Part shown: in pieces, positions 12,611 through 24,083 of the stretch
Layout: each line of letters opens with the position of its first letter
Position numbering within the stretch: the first letter of the stretch is position 1
Assembly: GCF_949987515.2 (NCBI RefSeq)
Contig: NC_082701.1
Location: forward strand, 36,783,755-36,847,754
Length of the DNA: 64,000 bases
DNA from: Delphinus delphis
Lineage: Eukaryota > Chordata > Mammalia > Artiodactyla > Delphinidae
Direction of reading: 5' to 3'
Program-made: the position numbers and the translations under genes
The notes under the pieces: generated by a model
The model's input: only the letters and a program-made list of their open reading frames with translations
Databases searched by the model: none
What the model was told of the DNA's origin: nothing

Positions 12611-13955
12611 CTGCTGTGTGGTTTTCTGTCTTTTTATTTTTCTTATCTTACTGTGTTTGAGGTCTCCTTTTTGCAGGCTGTAGTTTCGTAGTTTCCCTTG
12701 TTTTTGGTGTCTGTCCCCAGTGGTGAAAGTTGGTTCAGTGTGTTATATAGGCTTCCTGGTGGAGGGGACTAGTACCTGTGTTCTGGTGGATGAGGCTGGA
12801 TCTTGTCTTTCTGGTAGGCAGGTCCACGTGTGGTGGTGTGTTTTGGGGTGTCTGTGGCCTTATTATGATTTTAGGGAGCCTCTCTGCTAATGGGTGGGGT
12901 TGTGTTACTGTTTTGATAGTTGTTTGTCATAGGGTGTCCAGCACTGTAGCTTGCTGATCGTTGAGTGAAGCTTGGTCTTGATGTTGAGATGGAGATCTCT
13001 GGGAGATTTTCACCATTTGATATTACATGGAGCTGGGAGTTCTCTTGTGGACCAGTGTCCTGATGTTGACTCTCCCACCTCAGAATCACAGCACTGACTT
13101 CTGGCTGGAGCACCAAGAGACTTTTCATCTGCACAGCTCCGAATATTAAAATGAAAAATAGTTATTAAGAAAAAAATGTTTTTAAAGTAAAACAAACAAA
13201 CAAAAAACTGATCGACAGAACCCTAGGACCAATGGTGAAAGCAAAAAGCTTTAGAGACAACATCTCACACAGAAGCATACACATACACACTCACAAAAAG
13301 AGGAAAAGGGGAAAAAATAATATATCTTGCTCTCAAAGACCACCTCAATTTGGGATGATTCCTTGTCTATTCAGGTATTCCATAGATGCAGGGTACATCA
13401 ATTTGATTGTGGAGATTTAATCCACTGCTCCTGAGGATGCTGGGAGAAATTTCCCTTTCTCTTCTTTGTTCGCACAGCTCCCGGGTATCAGCTTTGGATT
13501 GGCCCCGCCTCTGTGTGTAGGTTGCCTGAGGACATCTGTTCTTCGCTCAGACAGTACGGGGTTAAAGGAGCCCCTGATTTGGGGGCTCTGGCTCAGGCGG
13601 GCCGGGAGGGAGGGAGGGGTATGGATGTAAGGCAAGCCTGTGGCAGCAGAGGTCAGCGTGACATTGCACCAGTCCAAGGCGTGCTGTGCATTCTCACAGG
13701 GAAATTGTCTCAGGATCATGGGACCCTGGAAGTGGTGGGCTGCACAGACTCCCAGGAGGGGAGGTGTGGATAGTGACATGTGTTCACACACATCCTTCTT
13801 GTTGGTGGCAGCAGCAGCCTTAGTGTCTCATGCCCGTCTCTGCGGTCTGCACTGTTACCCCTGGCTCGCGCCCGTCTTTGGAGCTCCTTTAAGCAGTGTT
13901 CTTAATCCCCTCTCCTTGCACCCCAGGTAACAAAGAGGCCATAAAAAGTCTCTTG
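12611..13955 (-). promoter_or_regulatory. L1 5'UTR (internal promoter region), 5'-truncated
   Basis: GC-richer antisense block upstream of ORF1. It includes a purine-rich segment (13140-13330) and the ccatctctgg-type modules also present at 35.3-36.7 and 41.4-42.6 kb. The terminal part carrying the usual transcription start is missing. Confidence 0.75.
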
Positions 13956-14337
13956 CCAGGGTGGAAATCTTGATTTAGGTTAGACAACACACATACATCA
14001 TGAAATTTTCATCAGTATGTGGCTGATCTGATATGAATATAAGTGGCTTTACAGTCAGTCTTCAAAATGGTTAAAGCAATATGTGGCAAAGACTGCTATG
14101 TGTAAAAATGACCATATAATTTGTCATCTAAACTAGGATATTTTTGAGAGCTGAAGAGAGCACTGTTTATATTTATATTGAGAAAGGTTAACTAGGAATA
14201 TCCTTGGCAAGTCAGAAGTTATAGTCACCCTAGCTACATATTATCCAAGACATATTTGGTCCATCTTAGAGGAATGGGAAATTTTCAGACTTTCTTCAGT
14301 ATCACTGTTACTGAACTCAAGTTTGGGTGTTCACCAC
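13956..14337. other. Unique intronic sequence
   Basis: No recognised family or exon. AT-rich. Confidence 0.45.
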
Positions 14338-14895
14338 TGTAAAGCCAATTCTCAAGAGACACATGTTGGTTAGAAAGGAAAGCTTGCTTTATTCAGGAGA
14401 CTGGCAACCTGGGAAGGCAGACTCATGTCCAAAAACCAATTCCTAAAATTCTGCTCGATGATGAAAGTTTTTAAAGGAAGAATCATTTGGGGAGGGGGTC
14501 AGAGTCTTTGTTATCCTCCACTGTGTGCAGACTTTCTTCTGATTGACTTATGGTGAGGTAGGAGGGCAGTGCTCCAGCAATCTTGTGCTCAGCCTGAAGT
14601 TATCCTCCTCCACCTCGCTGGGGGCCTTATTTCCTACAGAAGAACTAAAAGGTGTTGTTATGTATATTCCCTAAGGAGGAACCAGGACCCTGTCCCAGAG
14701 CTGCACTATTGTTTCTTGACTGCACCTTTGTTTCTGCATTCCCTCCCTTCCCTGTTAAGCAATTGTTGAATCTGCCCTTTGGAAATCAGGGAAGGTCAAG
14801 GAGGCTGAATGAAGTCTATTTCCAACAAATAAGAAGTGGGGAACACAGAAAGAATTTGTACCTGTGAGGATCCCACAGGGTCCTGCTCTGTTTCA
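14338..14895 (-). mobile_element. Solo ERV LTR, probably class I (ERV1)
   Basis: A 558-bp unit that on the minus strand starts TGAAACAGAGCAGG and ends ...GGCTTTACA, giving TG...CA borders. An AATAAA signal (tttatt at about 14387) lies about 50 bp from the 3' end. The flanking 4 bp are ccac (14334-14337) and tcac (14896-14899), a near-match of the length expected for gammaretrovirus-like ERVs. No internal viral genes. Family name not assigned. Confidence 0.5.
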
Positions 14896-14944
14896 TCACT
14901 GTGGGATATGGAGGTTTCTGTAAGACTTACCTTCATTCTACCCA

Positions 14945-15345
14945 GTCAAACACTACTGTGTAGTTCACAGCTGGACAGCATTTCCCTAGTTTCCTTTACA
15001 TTTAAGTATATTCAGGAAACTAAATTCTAGTCAATGAAATGTGGGAAGAAGTAATGAGTATCCTTTCTAGGTTTATGCCATGAAAACAACTTTTCCCTTC
15101 TGGCCTGATGTACACATCATGGTGGTTTGAATTCATATGTTGCAGAAAGCAGAGCCACAAGGCAGAAGGCCTGGGCCCTGAATTGGAGAGCTGTGCAACA
15201 ATCAGGAAAACCACTTTGGGATTTTACATATGTGAGAAATAAACTTGTACTACACCATTGAGATATTAGAGTTTACTTTTTGCAGCAGGTAAACTAGCAT
15301 TATCATCACTTGCATTATCTTAACTAATATATTGCATAAACATTA
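14945..15345 (+). repeat. Ancient LTR/MER-like dispersed repeat
   Basis: Contains tgagaaataaacttgtactacaccattgagatat in diverged form, the typical 3' end (AATAAA, then the ttaagccactgagattt theme) of an old mammalian repeat, with an upstream gccaatgaaatgtg-like motif. I recognise the pattern but not the family name. Confidence 0.45.
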
Positions 15346-15457
15346 GCCTCAAATTTGTGAAATGTATCCTCTTTCTTTCTCATTGAACTGTGAGCCTTTC
15401 CAAAATAGTAACCTAGAATAGGTAGTAAAATATCGTGAGTATACTCTAAATATTATT

Positions 15458-15505
15458 TTTGGATTGGATTGGATTGAATTGAATCATGTTGAATTGGATT
15501 GAAAG
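15458..15505. repeat. (ATTGG)n-type pentanucleotide repeat
   Basis: ggattggattggattg followed by gaattg variants: a short, impure pentamer array. Confidence 0.8.
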
Positions 15506-15845
15506 GAAACGTTATACATAAATTGGTAAGAAACTTCAGAGATGAAAAAGCTTTCTTCCAGCTAGAAGGAACATGGACGTTTTCAAGGAGAAAGTGGCCT
15601 TTGAGCTGATACTTGAAGAATTGAATTACTTTGGATATTCAGTGATGAAAATGATGTTACAGGAAAAATAAGTAGCATGAGCAAATGACACATAAACAAG
15701 AGAAGACAGTTTAGTCCAAATAGGATGTAGGGTCAATCAATGAAAAAAAGTATTTAAATTTACTTCAGTTTAGAAATATTTACTGGACACCTGTTCTATC
15801 AGAATTATAAAGCCATGAAGAGATAATTTAAGAAAATAGTGTATA

Positions 15846-15932
15846 TTGAACTGGCCAAAAAGTTTGTTCGGAGTTTTCTGTAAAATGCGTAAGATTACAG
15901 AAAAACCCGAATGAAATTTTTGGCCAACCCAA
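15846..15932. mobile_element. Mariner-type MITE, 87 bp
   Basis: Two near-perfect arms around ttggccaaaaag...ttcgg form a hairpin-like palindrome. The ends are ttgaactggccaaaa and the reverse complement of ttttggccaacccaa. It is flanked by the TA dinucleotide at 15844-15845 and 15933-15934, the mariner target duplication. It has no coding capacity. Confidence 0.85.
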
Positions 15933-16006
15933 TACAACAAAGCAGAAGTATATAATACCTTCTTTGAGAGCACAGAGAAATGAATCTCAAAGGAGACTAG
16001 AGTGAG

Positions 16007-16188
16007 ATTTTTTTTTTCTTTTTTTTGCGGTACGTGGGCCCCTCACTGCTGTGGCCTCTCCCGCTGCAGAGCACAGGCTCCGGACGCGCAGGCTCTGCAG
16101 CATATGGGACCTTCCCGAACTGGGGCACGAACCCGTGTCCTCTGCATTGGCAGGCGGACTCTCAACCACTGCGCCACTAGGGAAGCCC
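16007..16188 (-). mobile_element. CHR SINE with internal deletion
   Basis: Antisense CHR copy with a T-rich tail (16007-16027). About 30 bp (the cggccatggctcacggg segment) is missing, with the break between two ggctc/gctc words. A and B boxes are present in altered form. Flanked by ctagagtgag at 15997-16006 and 16189-16198. Confidence 0.95.
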
Positions 16189-16639
16189 CTAGAGTGAGTT
16201 TTGAAAACATAAGTTAACCACACCTGACAGAGCATGGAAAACATCACTTGCCCATCACTGTGTAACCAAAAGGGAGTCATTGCAGGGTTATCATTGTGAT
16301 CCTTGAATTATGATCAATGAGTGTGGATATTGTTTTGTAAATAGTTGCAAATCATCAAAGAATTTTAAAGGGGCAATGAAAGACATGAGAAAAGCATTGT
16401 TTTAGGGAAAGGGGTCTTAATAGTGGGGTAGCATCAAGGAACATGGAGATAAGATGTCCTGTTATTAGGCAGCTGTAATTACTCATTTAAGTAATTATTG
16501 AGGACCTCTGTCTAGGTAGTATATAAATGTATAGTAAAAAATAGATTAGAGCTACAGCAGAAGTAGGATCAATGTCTTAATTCCTTGGGTATTGGAGGTG
16601 AGTGTGTATCAGTATATGGATTACTGTCAGTAGTGAGTA

Positions 16640-17030
16640 ACAGAAAATACCAAAGAAGGTTTATTTCTCTCTTCTAAATGTAGGCATTCCAGCTCCATCT
16701 ATCTTGTTATTAGAAATGAGGCTTTTGCTTCATAGTTCAGGATGACTACTTGAGCTCTTGCTATCATGTCCACATTCTAGCATCCTGGAAGAGATGAGAA
16801 GAGGCATAGCATTTCCCTGTAACATTTCTTGGATGTGCTACATGCTAGCATCTCATTGGCCAGAACTTAAATCACATGTCCACACCTAGCTACAAGAGAG
16901 GTAGGAAAATGTAGTCTTTATTCTGAGAAGTCAATGTGCCTTACTAAAAACCAAGGCTTCTCTTGTTAAGGAAGAAGAGGAAAATGAATTATTAGCACTG
17001 TCTTTGTCACAGGGGCAAAAGAGAATTGTT
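16640..17030. repeat. Unassigned ancient dispersed repeat
   Basis: The wording cattggccagaacttaa, cacacctagctacaagagag and tagtctttattctg is familiar from a widespread old mammalian repeat whose name I cannot state safely. No coding potential. Confidence 0.4.
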
Positions 17031-17929
17031 ATGATCATGGAGCGATACCTTATCTAGGGGGCTGCTAGAAAGGTTGGATAGAACTTGAATGAAATATCCA
17101 GGTGAGGAATATAAATTTTTGAATTATCTTTACTGAAATAGTAGCTGAGATAGGTAGAATGAGCAAATCTTTCCAGCTACAACTGTCCAGATAATTCAAG
17201 TTTCAAACTTTTCTTTTGTCTTTGTTACTTAAATAATGGAACTCTAGTTTGGGTCATCTACACAACTCAGATATCCTCATAATTCACTGGCTCTACCACT
17301 TATAAAGTATGTGACAGCACCTGTCATATAGTGCATGATAAGCAAATACTGAGTAGATCAGAATTTGAAAGGAGAAAAAGATGTTGAGCTGATGGTATAT
17401 GAAGAAAAAAATAAATTAATAAAACCACCTGGTCTTTTCCTAAGAGTTGCATATGGTCTTATTTCCCACCATGCTGATTCCAATGGGTCATTTTATCTGC
17501 TTTCCCTGCAGCCCCATTGGGCATTGGGCTTTGTCCCAGCAAATAGCACAGGTTACCTGCATGAGTTCCCTGAATCAGTTCTGTTTTCACAGGTTCCTTG
17601 GTGACTATACTTTGACTTGAAAATGTCATGAATGTCATCAGGGGCTTTTGAACTCTCCCTTGGTCAGGCAGGGCTATCTTTTTTCCTTCCATGAGTTGGC
17701 TCAGGATCTGGAGGATAGAGTGTGCAGATCATGTTTCTTCACGCCATCATTTTTTTTTTTTAAATTTCAACCAGATTCAAGTAAAATTATACCATAATTC
17801 CTGGTTTCTTTTTCTGAGCAATTTTCTACTTTTTGGCTTCTGCCACATTCCCCTTCTGGCATTTGGTTGCACTGCCCCTCCTCCCCTGCCCCATACCACC
17901 ACGACTAACATCAAATAATTAAAGTAATA
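17031..17929. other. Intronic sequence, nothing recognised
   Basis: No exon or repeat family seen. The 79-codon frame at 17365-17604 has no recognisable protein features. Confidence 0.4.
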
Positions 17930-18150
17930 GATGTTATATATCAAGCACAAAGTATTGTCTCATATTGACTGTCCTTCTGACAGCCCTTCAACGTAATTAT
18001 TACCAATTTTCAGGTAAGGACACTGAGGTGTTTTTTTTTGGGAGGGGGGTGGGTTGAGCATTTAAAAGATGAAATTGTTTGCTCAAAGTGACACAAAATT
18101 CAGTCATAAATTTAGGATTTAGTTACAGGTTGCTGTGTACTTTCCATTAT
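17930..18150 (-). repeat. MIR SINE fragment
   Basis: Antisense MIR core themes: tattaccaattttcaggtaag, gacactgaggt and tgctcaaagtgacaca, interrupted by a T/G-rich run at 18031-18055. Confidence 0.55.
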
Positions 18151-18179
18151 TTCACACTGCCTCTCAAAAGACACGAATA

Positions 18180-19848
18180 GAACAAAAAAATTCACAATTT
18201 GTATGAAAACACAAAATACCCCGAATAGCCAAAGCAATCTTGAGAACGAAAAACAGAGCTGGAGGAATCAGGCTCCCTGACTTCATACTATAGTACAAAG
18301 CTACAGTAATCAAGACAGTATGGTACTGGCACTAAAACAGAAAGATAGATCAATGGAACAGCATAGAAAGCCCAGAGGTAAACCCACACACATATGGTCA
18401 CCTTATCTTTGATAAAGGAGGGAGGAATGTACAGTGGAGAAAGGACAGCCTCTTCAATAAGTGGTGCTGGGAAAACTGGACAGGTACATGTAAAAGTATG
18501 AGATTAGATCACTCTCTAAGACCATACACAAAACTAAGCTCAAAATGGATTAAAGACCTAAATGTAAGGCCAGAAACTATCAAACTCTTAGAGGAAAACA
18601 TAGGCAGAACACTCTATGACATAAATCACAGCAAGATCCTTTTTGACCCACCTCCTAGAGAAATGGAAATAAAAACAAAAATAAACAAATGGGACCTAAT
18701 GAAACTTCAAAGCTTTTGCACAGCAAAGGAAACCATAAACAAGACCAAAAGACAACCCTCAGAATGGGAGAAAATATTTGCAAATGAAGCAACTGACAAA
18801 GGATTAATTTCCAAAATTTATAAGCAGCTCATGCAGCTCAATAACAAAAAAACAAACAACCCAATCCAAAAATGGGCAGAAGTCCTAAATAGACATTTCT
18901 CCAAAGAAGATATACAGACTGCCAACAAACACATGAAAGAATGCTCAACATCATTAATCATTAGAGAAATGCAAATCAAAACTACAATGAGATATCATCT
19001 CACACAGGTCAGAATGGCCATCATCAAAAAATCTAGAAAAAATAAATGCTGGAGAGGGTGTGGAGAAAAGGGAACACTCTTGTACTGCTGGTGGGAATGT
19101 GAATTTGTTCAGCCACTGTGGAGAACAGTATGGAGGTTCCTTAAAAAACTACAAATAGAACTACCATATGACCCAGCAATCCCACTACTGGGCATATACC
19201 CTGAGAAAACCATAATTCAAAAAGAGTCATGTACCAAACTGTTCATTGCAGCTCTATTTACAATAGCCCAGAGATGGAAACAACCTAAGTGTCCATCATT
19301 GGATGAATGGATAAAGAAGATGTGGCATATATACAATGGAATATTACTCAGCCATAAAAAGAAACGAAATTGAGCTATTTGTAATGAGGTGGATAGACCT
19401 AGAGTCTGTCATATAGAGTGAAGTAGGTCAGAAAGACAAAGACAAATACCATATGCTAACACATATATATGGAAGTTAAGAAAAAAAAATGTCATGATGA
19501 ACCTAGGGGTAAGACAGGAATAAAGACACAGACCTACTAGAGAATGGACTTGAGGATATGGGGAGGGGGAAGGGTAAGCTGTGACAAAGTGAGAGAGAGG
19601 CATGGACATATATACACTACCAAATGTAAGGTAGATAGCTAGTGGGAAGCAGCTGCATAGCACAGGGAGATCAGCTCGATGCTTTGTGACCGCCTGGAGG
19701 GGTGGGATAGGGAGGGTGGGAGGGAGGAAGATGAAAGAGGGAAGAGATATGGGAACATATGTATATGTGTAACTGATTCACTTTGTTATGAAGCAGAAAC
19801 TAACACACCATTGTAAAGCAATTATACTCCAATAAAGATGTAAAAAAA
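18180..19848 (+). mobile_element. 5'-truncated sense L1 with 3'UTR and poly(A)
   Basis: Begins within ORF2 (aattcacaatttgtatg) and runs through the C-terminal region and 3'UTR to ccaataaagatg and an A tail. Flanked by aaaagacacgaata (18166-18179) and aaaagacaccaata (19849-19862), a 14-bp target duplication with one mismatch. A classic target-primed insertion, relatively young. Confidence 0.95.
18498..19373 (+). pseudogene. L1 ORF2 C-terminal domain, 291-codon open frame
   Basis: An uninterrupted C-terminal ORF2 piece: [39 protein letters not shown] and the Cys-rich motif [20 protein letters not shown]. The endonuclease and RT are absent because of 5' truncation, so it is a fossil. The unbroken frame shows the insertion is fairly recent. 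Confidence 0.88.
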
Positions 19849-19862
19849 AAAAGACACCAATA

Positions 19863-20737
19863 ATTCTGCTTGTTTCCTTTCATTTCATTTGACTTAGCCT
19901 TGCTGAGTTCAAGCTTAAGAGAGATATGAGATTTTAGTCTCATTCAAAGCTATTACTTGTGATTGAAAGTTATGTGTGAAGTGAGATTAATCCCACAATT
20001 GACTAACTCATTGATTTTAGAAATTATCAATTGTTTATCAACTGTGGTTTAAAAGTTGATTTATTATGTTAATACCATTTTAGTATTCTGAATATAACAC
20101 ATACATTTTCCTTATTGCTATGACTTATGGGAGGCCAAGCGAATCTGGACATGGACTTAAACTTTTGGGGTCTGAAATTTCATGCATCTTTTAAAACATG
20201 AATAGACTTTACTACCAAATTGATCTATAATATTTATGGAAAATGCATCTATACCTGATTCTAAGATGATAAATAATAGTAAAAAAGTGAAATACAAAAT
20301 GTGTCCTCACTTTGAAACATTCATCTCATGAATTTGTGTCAGAAGAGAATCATTCATTAGACAGAACTACAATGCTTCTTGATTAATTGCCTATTTGTCA
20401 GAAGTGAAAATTATTTTTAAATGGATTAGCATTATTTTATCATTATTTGTCTGTTACCCAAATATTTTCCTTTAAAAAATAAACACTTACATTACTATGG
20501 CAATGCAAACTGCTATACATTTTGTATGAAGTAAGTTAAATACATTTATGCCTTGTTCTTTGACCCTGATTTTGGTATACGTGCTAAAGAAAGATTCTGA
20601 AAGAGGGAGAGCAGGGTATGCTCTGGAATTGAAAAAGTTAATTGCAGTATTCAAACAACCAAATGGCCAATAGGCAGGGAATAATGGGGAAATTATGGCA
20701 AATTTACTAAAAGGACTATTATATGCACGTTAAATAT
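19863..20737. other. AT-rich intronic sequence
   Basis: No exon, RNA or named repeat recognised. Confidence 0.45.
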
Positions 20738-20753
20738 AAGAATGGAGAAAACA

Positions 20754-20950
20754 GGGCCTCCCTGGTGGCGCAGTGGTTGAGAGTCCGCCTGCCGATGCAG
20801 GGGACACGGGTTCGTGCCCCGGTCTGGGAAGATCCCACATGCCACGGAGTGGCTGGGGCCTGTGAGCCGTGGCCGCTGAGCCTGCGCGTCCAGAGCCTGT
20901 GCTCCGCAATGGGAGAGGTCACAACAGTGAGAGGTCTGTGTACGAAAAAA
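20754..20950 (+). mobile_element. CHR SINE, full length
   Basis: Head with A box (tggcgcagtgg) and B box (ggttcgtgccc), body, and a short A tail. Flanked by a perfect 16-bp duplication, aagaatggagaaaaca, at 20738-20753 and 20951-20966. Recent. Confidence 0.97.
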
Positions 20951-20966
20951 AAGAATGGAGAAAACA

Positions 20967-21488
20967 ACCCATGACATAATAGTTGGTGAAAGAAGCAGAA
21001 AACAAAATTATAGCTACACTATTACAGTTACAGAGATTAGAGCTGATCTTTATATCCCCTTTCTTTTGTGTTCTACTATTGTTATTATTTTAGTTACATG
21101 GTTCTTAAAGTCTAGGAACTACTTATCATGAAACTTATTTTAGGGAAAAAGTGGAGAGGAGTCTTAAGTTGGGTATTCCTGTGAAACCTGTGAATAGCAT
21201 TGCTAAATGGTGCTTTACATGTCTTTCTCCATTCCTAGATTTATTAAGCAAATATTCATTAAATACTGTGCCCAATACACCTATTATATGAGCTGCATTG
21301 TAGTAGACAAGGCACACCATTTACCCTTGAGATAGTTTTAGTTTAGTTAGAGAGATAGGGCTATGGGGAAATTACAAATTTAAAATACATGAAGAAATTG
21401 TTGTAGCCATGAGAAGACTGAGACATGATAACTAAATGTAATGTGGGATCCTGGATGGCATCCTGGAACAGCAAAAGGACAGTAGGTT
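20967..21488. other. Intronic sequence with a possible old repeat
   Basis: About 21225-21420 resembles an ancient repeat (attaaatactgtgcccaata). The remainder is unrecognised. Confidence 0.35.
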
Positions 21489-21506
21489 AAAAACATAGGA
21501 AATCTG

Positions 21507-21679
21507 GCTTCCCTGGTGGCGCAGTGGTTGAGAGTCCGCCTGCCGATGCAGGGCACATGGGTTCGTGCCCCGATCCGGGAAGATCCCACATGCCGCGGAG
21601 CGGCTGGGCCTGTGAGCCATGGCCGCTGAGCCTGCGCTCCGCAACGGGAGAGGCCACAACACTGAGAGGACCGCGTACC

Positions 21680-21710
<31 letters not shown>
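21507..21710 (+). mobile_element. CHR SINE with long poly(A)
   Basis: Intact pol III boxes; about 14 bp is missing in the body (cctgcgctccgc instead of cctgcgcgtccggagcctgtgctccgc). The tail has more than 30 A. The flanks aaaaacataggaaatctg (21489-21506) and aaaaacgtaggaaatctg (21711-21728) are an 18-bp duplication with one mismatch. Confidence 0.97.
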
Positions 21711-21716
<6 letters not shown>

Positions 21717-21829
21717 GTAGGAAATCTGAATAAAGCGTGGACTTTAGCTAATAATAATGTGTCAACACTGGATCATTAATTTTGGCAAATGTAGTAATGA
21801 AGCAAGTTAGTAATAAAGGAGATAGGTAT

Positions 21830-21915
21830 GGGATATATATGGGAACTCTGTACTATCTTTGTAACATTTCTATAAATCTAAAACTTCTAAAATAAAGAGA
21901 GAGAGAGAGAGAGTG
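21830..21915 (+). repeat. Old L1M-type 3' end with (GA)n tail
   Basis: gggaactctgtactatct and tctaaaacttctaaaataaag match the 3' end of old L1 elements. A GA repeat (about 21893-21915) replaces the A tail. Confidence 0.5.
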
Positions 21916-21959
21916 TAAAATAAAGGAATGGCACAAGACCACTATTTTCTCTCCTGTTT

Positions 21960-22870
21960 CTTTGTTTTGTCCTACTTTAGTGGCCTCTCCCTCTTAATCT
22001 CATTTTGGATTTCCCTCCTTTGTTTAACCTCTAAATATTGAACATTCCAGAGCTCAATTCTGTGTCCCTTTTGTCCCTCTACATATTTTCACTTTCTTCT
22101 TGGTGACCTCTTCTAAACTCATGGTTTTAAATATCATTTATATGTCAAAGAGTCATAAATGTATATCTCCTCTCAACCTCTCCTCAGAACTCCTTTTATA
22201 TCCAACTGCCTACTTAACAACTCCCCATAATTGCTCACTAGCCTTATCAAATGGAGATCTTTACTCCACATTTCAAAGCTACTCTTCCCCTAGGATCTCT
22301 TGTTATCTCAATATCTGTCAACATCTAGTCACTCAGGACAAAAAAGGTGGAAGTTATCCTTGATTTATGTTCTTTAACTTCCTTCATTCAACTCATCAGC
22401 TAGTACTATTCACTCATCTCCTGAAATATACAGAGAAATAAAATATGTGTATATTTTATGCAATATGTATAAATATATATATATATAGGGTCCATCTACT
22501 TCTATTTTCACCAACACTATGCTAGTTGAAGCCAACATCATCATTCTTCTGGACTACTACCTAAATCATCAGACCTCATCTTGACCCTTTCTCCTCATAC
22601 ATCCACTATGGTTCACCCATAATGGCCACATTTATGTTTCTGGGAAAAGCCACTCCTGCCTGGCTTCTTAGGATATTTTAATCCACCTGAAATACTACAG
22701 CTGCTGATTTTCTTGAGGTCAGATCTTCTTTGTCATTTAAATTTCAGATTGAGTGTCAAAAATCTGAAAAGTCATCACTGTTACACAATCTAATGTGTCT
22801 TTCAAGTCATTCTCTATTACCTCAACTTATTTAATTATACTGCAAAGTATGTTTCTCTATCTAATATTTT
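21960..22870 (+). repeat. L2 LINE fragment (left part)
   Basis: Sense L2 3' region: aaatatcatttatatgtcaaagagtc, tatatccaactgcctac and gtggaagttatccttgattta in diverged form. A (TA)n run lies at about 22470-22490. It is separated from its own 3' end by two L1 insertions. Confidence 0.75.
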
Positions 22871-22974
22871 TTTATTATTGTTATTATTATGATTTAGTCA
22901 TTGCTATGATCTAAATGATTAGATCAATTCCAGGAATACAAAGCCTAAACAACCTACTACTTTGTGGTTTTTTT
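22871..22974. other. AT-rich gap inside the L2 locus
   Basis: Low-complexity AT sequence between the L2 and the first L1 tail; probably degraded L2. Confidence 0.35.
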
Positions 22975-24083
22975 TAATTTAATTAATTTGCAGGTTCTTA
23001 TTAGTTATTTATTTTATACATGTTGGTGTATATATGTCAATCCCAATCTCCCAATTCATCCCACCACCACCACCACCACCACCACCACTTTCCCCCCTTG
23101 GTGTCCATACATTTGTTCTCTACATCTGTGTTTCTACTTCTGCCTTGCAAATCATTCATATACAATATTTGTTTTTCTCTTTCTGACTTACTTCACTCTG
23201 TGTGACAGTCTCTAGGTCCATCCATATCTCTACAAATGACCCAGTTTCATTCCTTTTTATGTCTGAGTAGTATTCCAATGTATATATGTACCACATCTTC
23301 TTTATCCATTGATCTGTCGATGGGCATTTAGGTCGCTTCCATGACCTTCCTATTGTAAATAGTGCTGCAATAAACATTGGGGTGCATGTGTCTTTTTGAA
23401 TTATGGTTTTCTTGGGTATATGCCCAGTAGTGAGATTTCTGGGTCATATGGTAATTCTATTTTTAGTTTTGTAAGGAACATTCATACTGTTCTCCATAGT
23501 GGCATAGTATCAACTTACATTCCCACCAACAGTGTAAGAGGGTTCCCTTTTCTCCACACCCTCTCCAGGATTTGTTGTTTGTAGATTTTCTGATGATGCC
23601 CATTCTAACCGGTGTGAGGTGATACCTCATTGTAGTTTTGAATTGCATTTCTCTAATAATTAGTGACGTTGAGCAGCTTTTCATGTGTCTTTTGGCCATC
23701 TGTATGTCTTCTTTGGAGAAATGTCTATTTAGGTCTTCTCCCCATTTTTGGATTGGGTTGTTTGTTTTATTAATATTGAACTGCATGAGCTGTTTATACA
23801 TTTTGGAGATTAATCCTTTGTCCATTGATTCATTTGCAAATATTTTTTCTCATCTGAGGGTTGTATTTTCATTTTGTTTATAGTTTCCTTTGCTGTGCAA
23901 AAGCTTTTGTTTCATTAGGTCCCATTTGTTTATTTTTGTTTTTATTTCCATTACTCTAGGAGGTGGGTCATAAAAGATCTTGCTGTGATTTATTTCAAAG
24001 GGTGTTCTTCCTATGTTTTCCTCGAAGAGTTTTATAATGTCCAGTCTTACATTTAGGTCTTTAATAGGTCTTTAATCCATTTT
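22975..24083 (-). mobile_element. Antisense 5'-truncated L1, older subfamily
   Basis: Minus-strand 3'UTR containing a (CAC)n run (23065-23090), then ORF2 C-terminus (frame 23463-23825; in [19 protein letters not shown] the first Cys is replaced by Ser). Ends near a tandem repeat of aggtctttaat (about 24055-24076). More diverged than the 18.2 and 60.6 kb copies. Confidence 0.9.

Larger units (their letters stand above)
7490..13955 (-). mobile_element. Nearly full-length antisense L1 (about 6.4 kb)
   Basis: Reading the minus strand: partial 5'UTR (13955-12611), ORF1 (12610-11752), ORF2 (about 11695-7890), 3'UTR with AATAAA (tttatt at about 7525) and an A tail seen as T runs near 7490-7515. Compared with the complete 5'UTR of the 36.8-42.6 kb copy it lacks roughly the first 600 bp, so it is 5'-truncated inside the promoter region. 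Both ORFs are broken. It lies in the intron upstream of the CA10 exon, antisense to the gene. No clear target duplication found. Confidence 0.95.
15560..16520 (+). repeat. Old dispersed repeat interrupted by a MITE and a SINE
   Basis: Pieces at 15570-15740 and about 16320-16500 resemble successive parts of a widespread ancient mammalian repeat (motifs such as tttgagctgatacttgaag and ttttaaaggggcaatga). Divergence is high and the family is not named with confidence. Confidence 0.3.

Noticed and set aside
12234..12683. 149-codon + strand frame rich in hydrophobic residues, resembling a membrane protein
   Set aside because: Antisense shadow of the L1 ORF1 coiled coil. The hydrophobic pattern comes from reverse-reading Lys/Glu codons.
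13417..13791. GC-rich block considered as a CpG-island promoter of a host gene
   Set aside because: It is antisense L1 5'UTR, with matching copies at 35.4-36.3 and 41.5-42.3 kb.
20754..20860. tRNA-like A and B boxes suggesting a tRNA gene
   Set aside because: They are the tRNA-derived head of CHR SINEs, repeated across the window with poly(A) tails and target duplications. No cloverleaf with a proper acceptor stem.
23020..23205. Open frame with a poly-histidine run
   Set aside because: The histidines come from a (CAC)n microsatellite in an antisense L1 3'UTR. No start context or homology.
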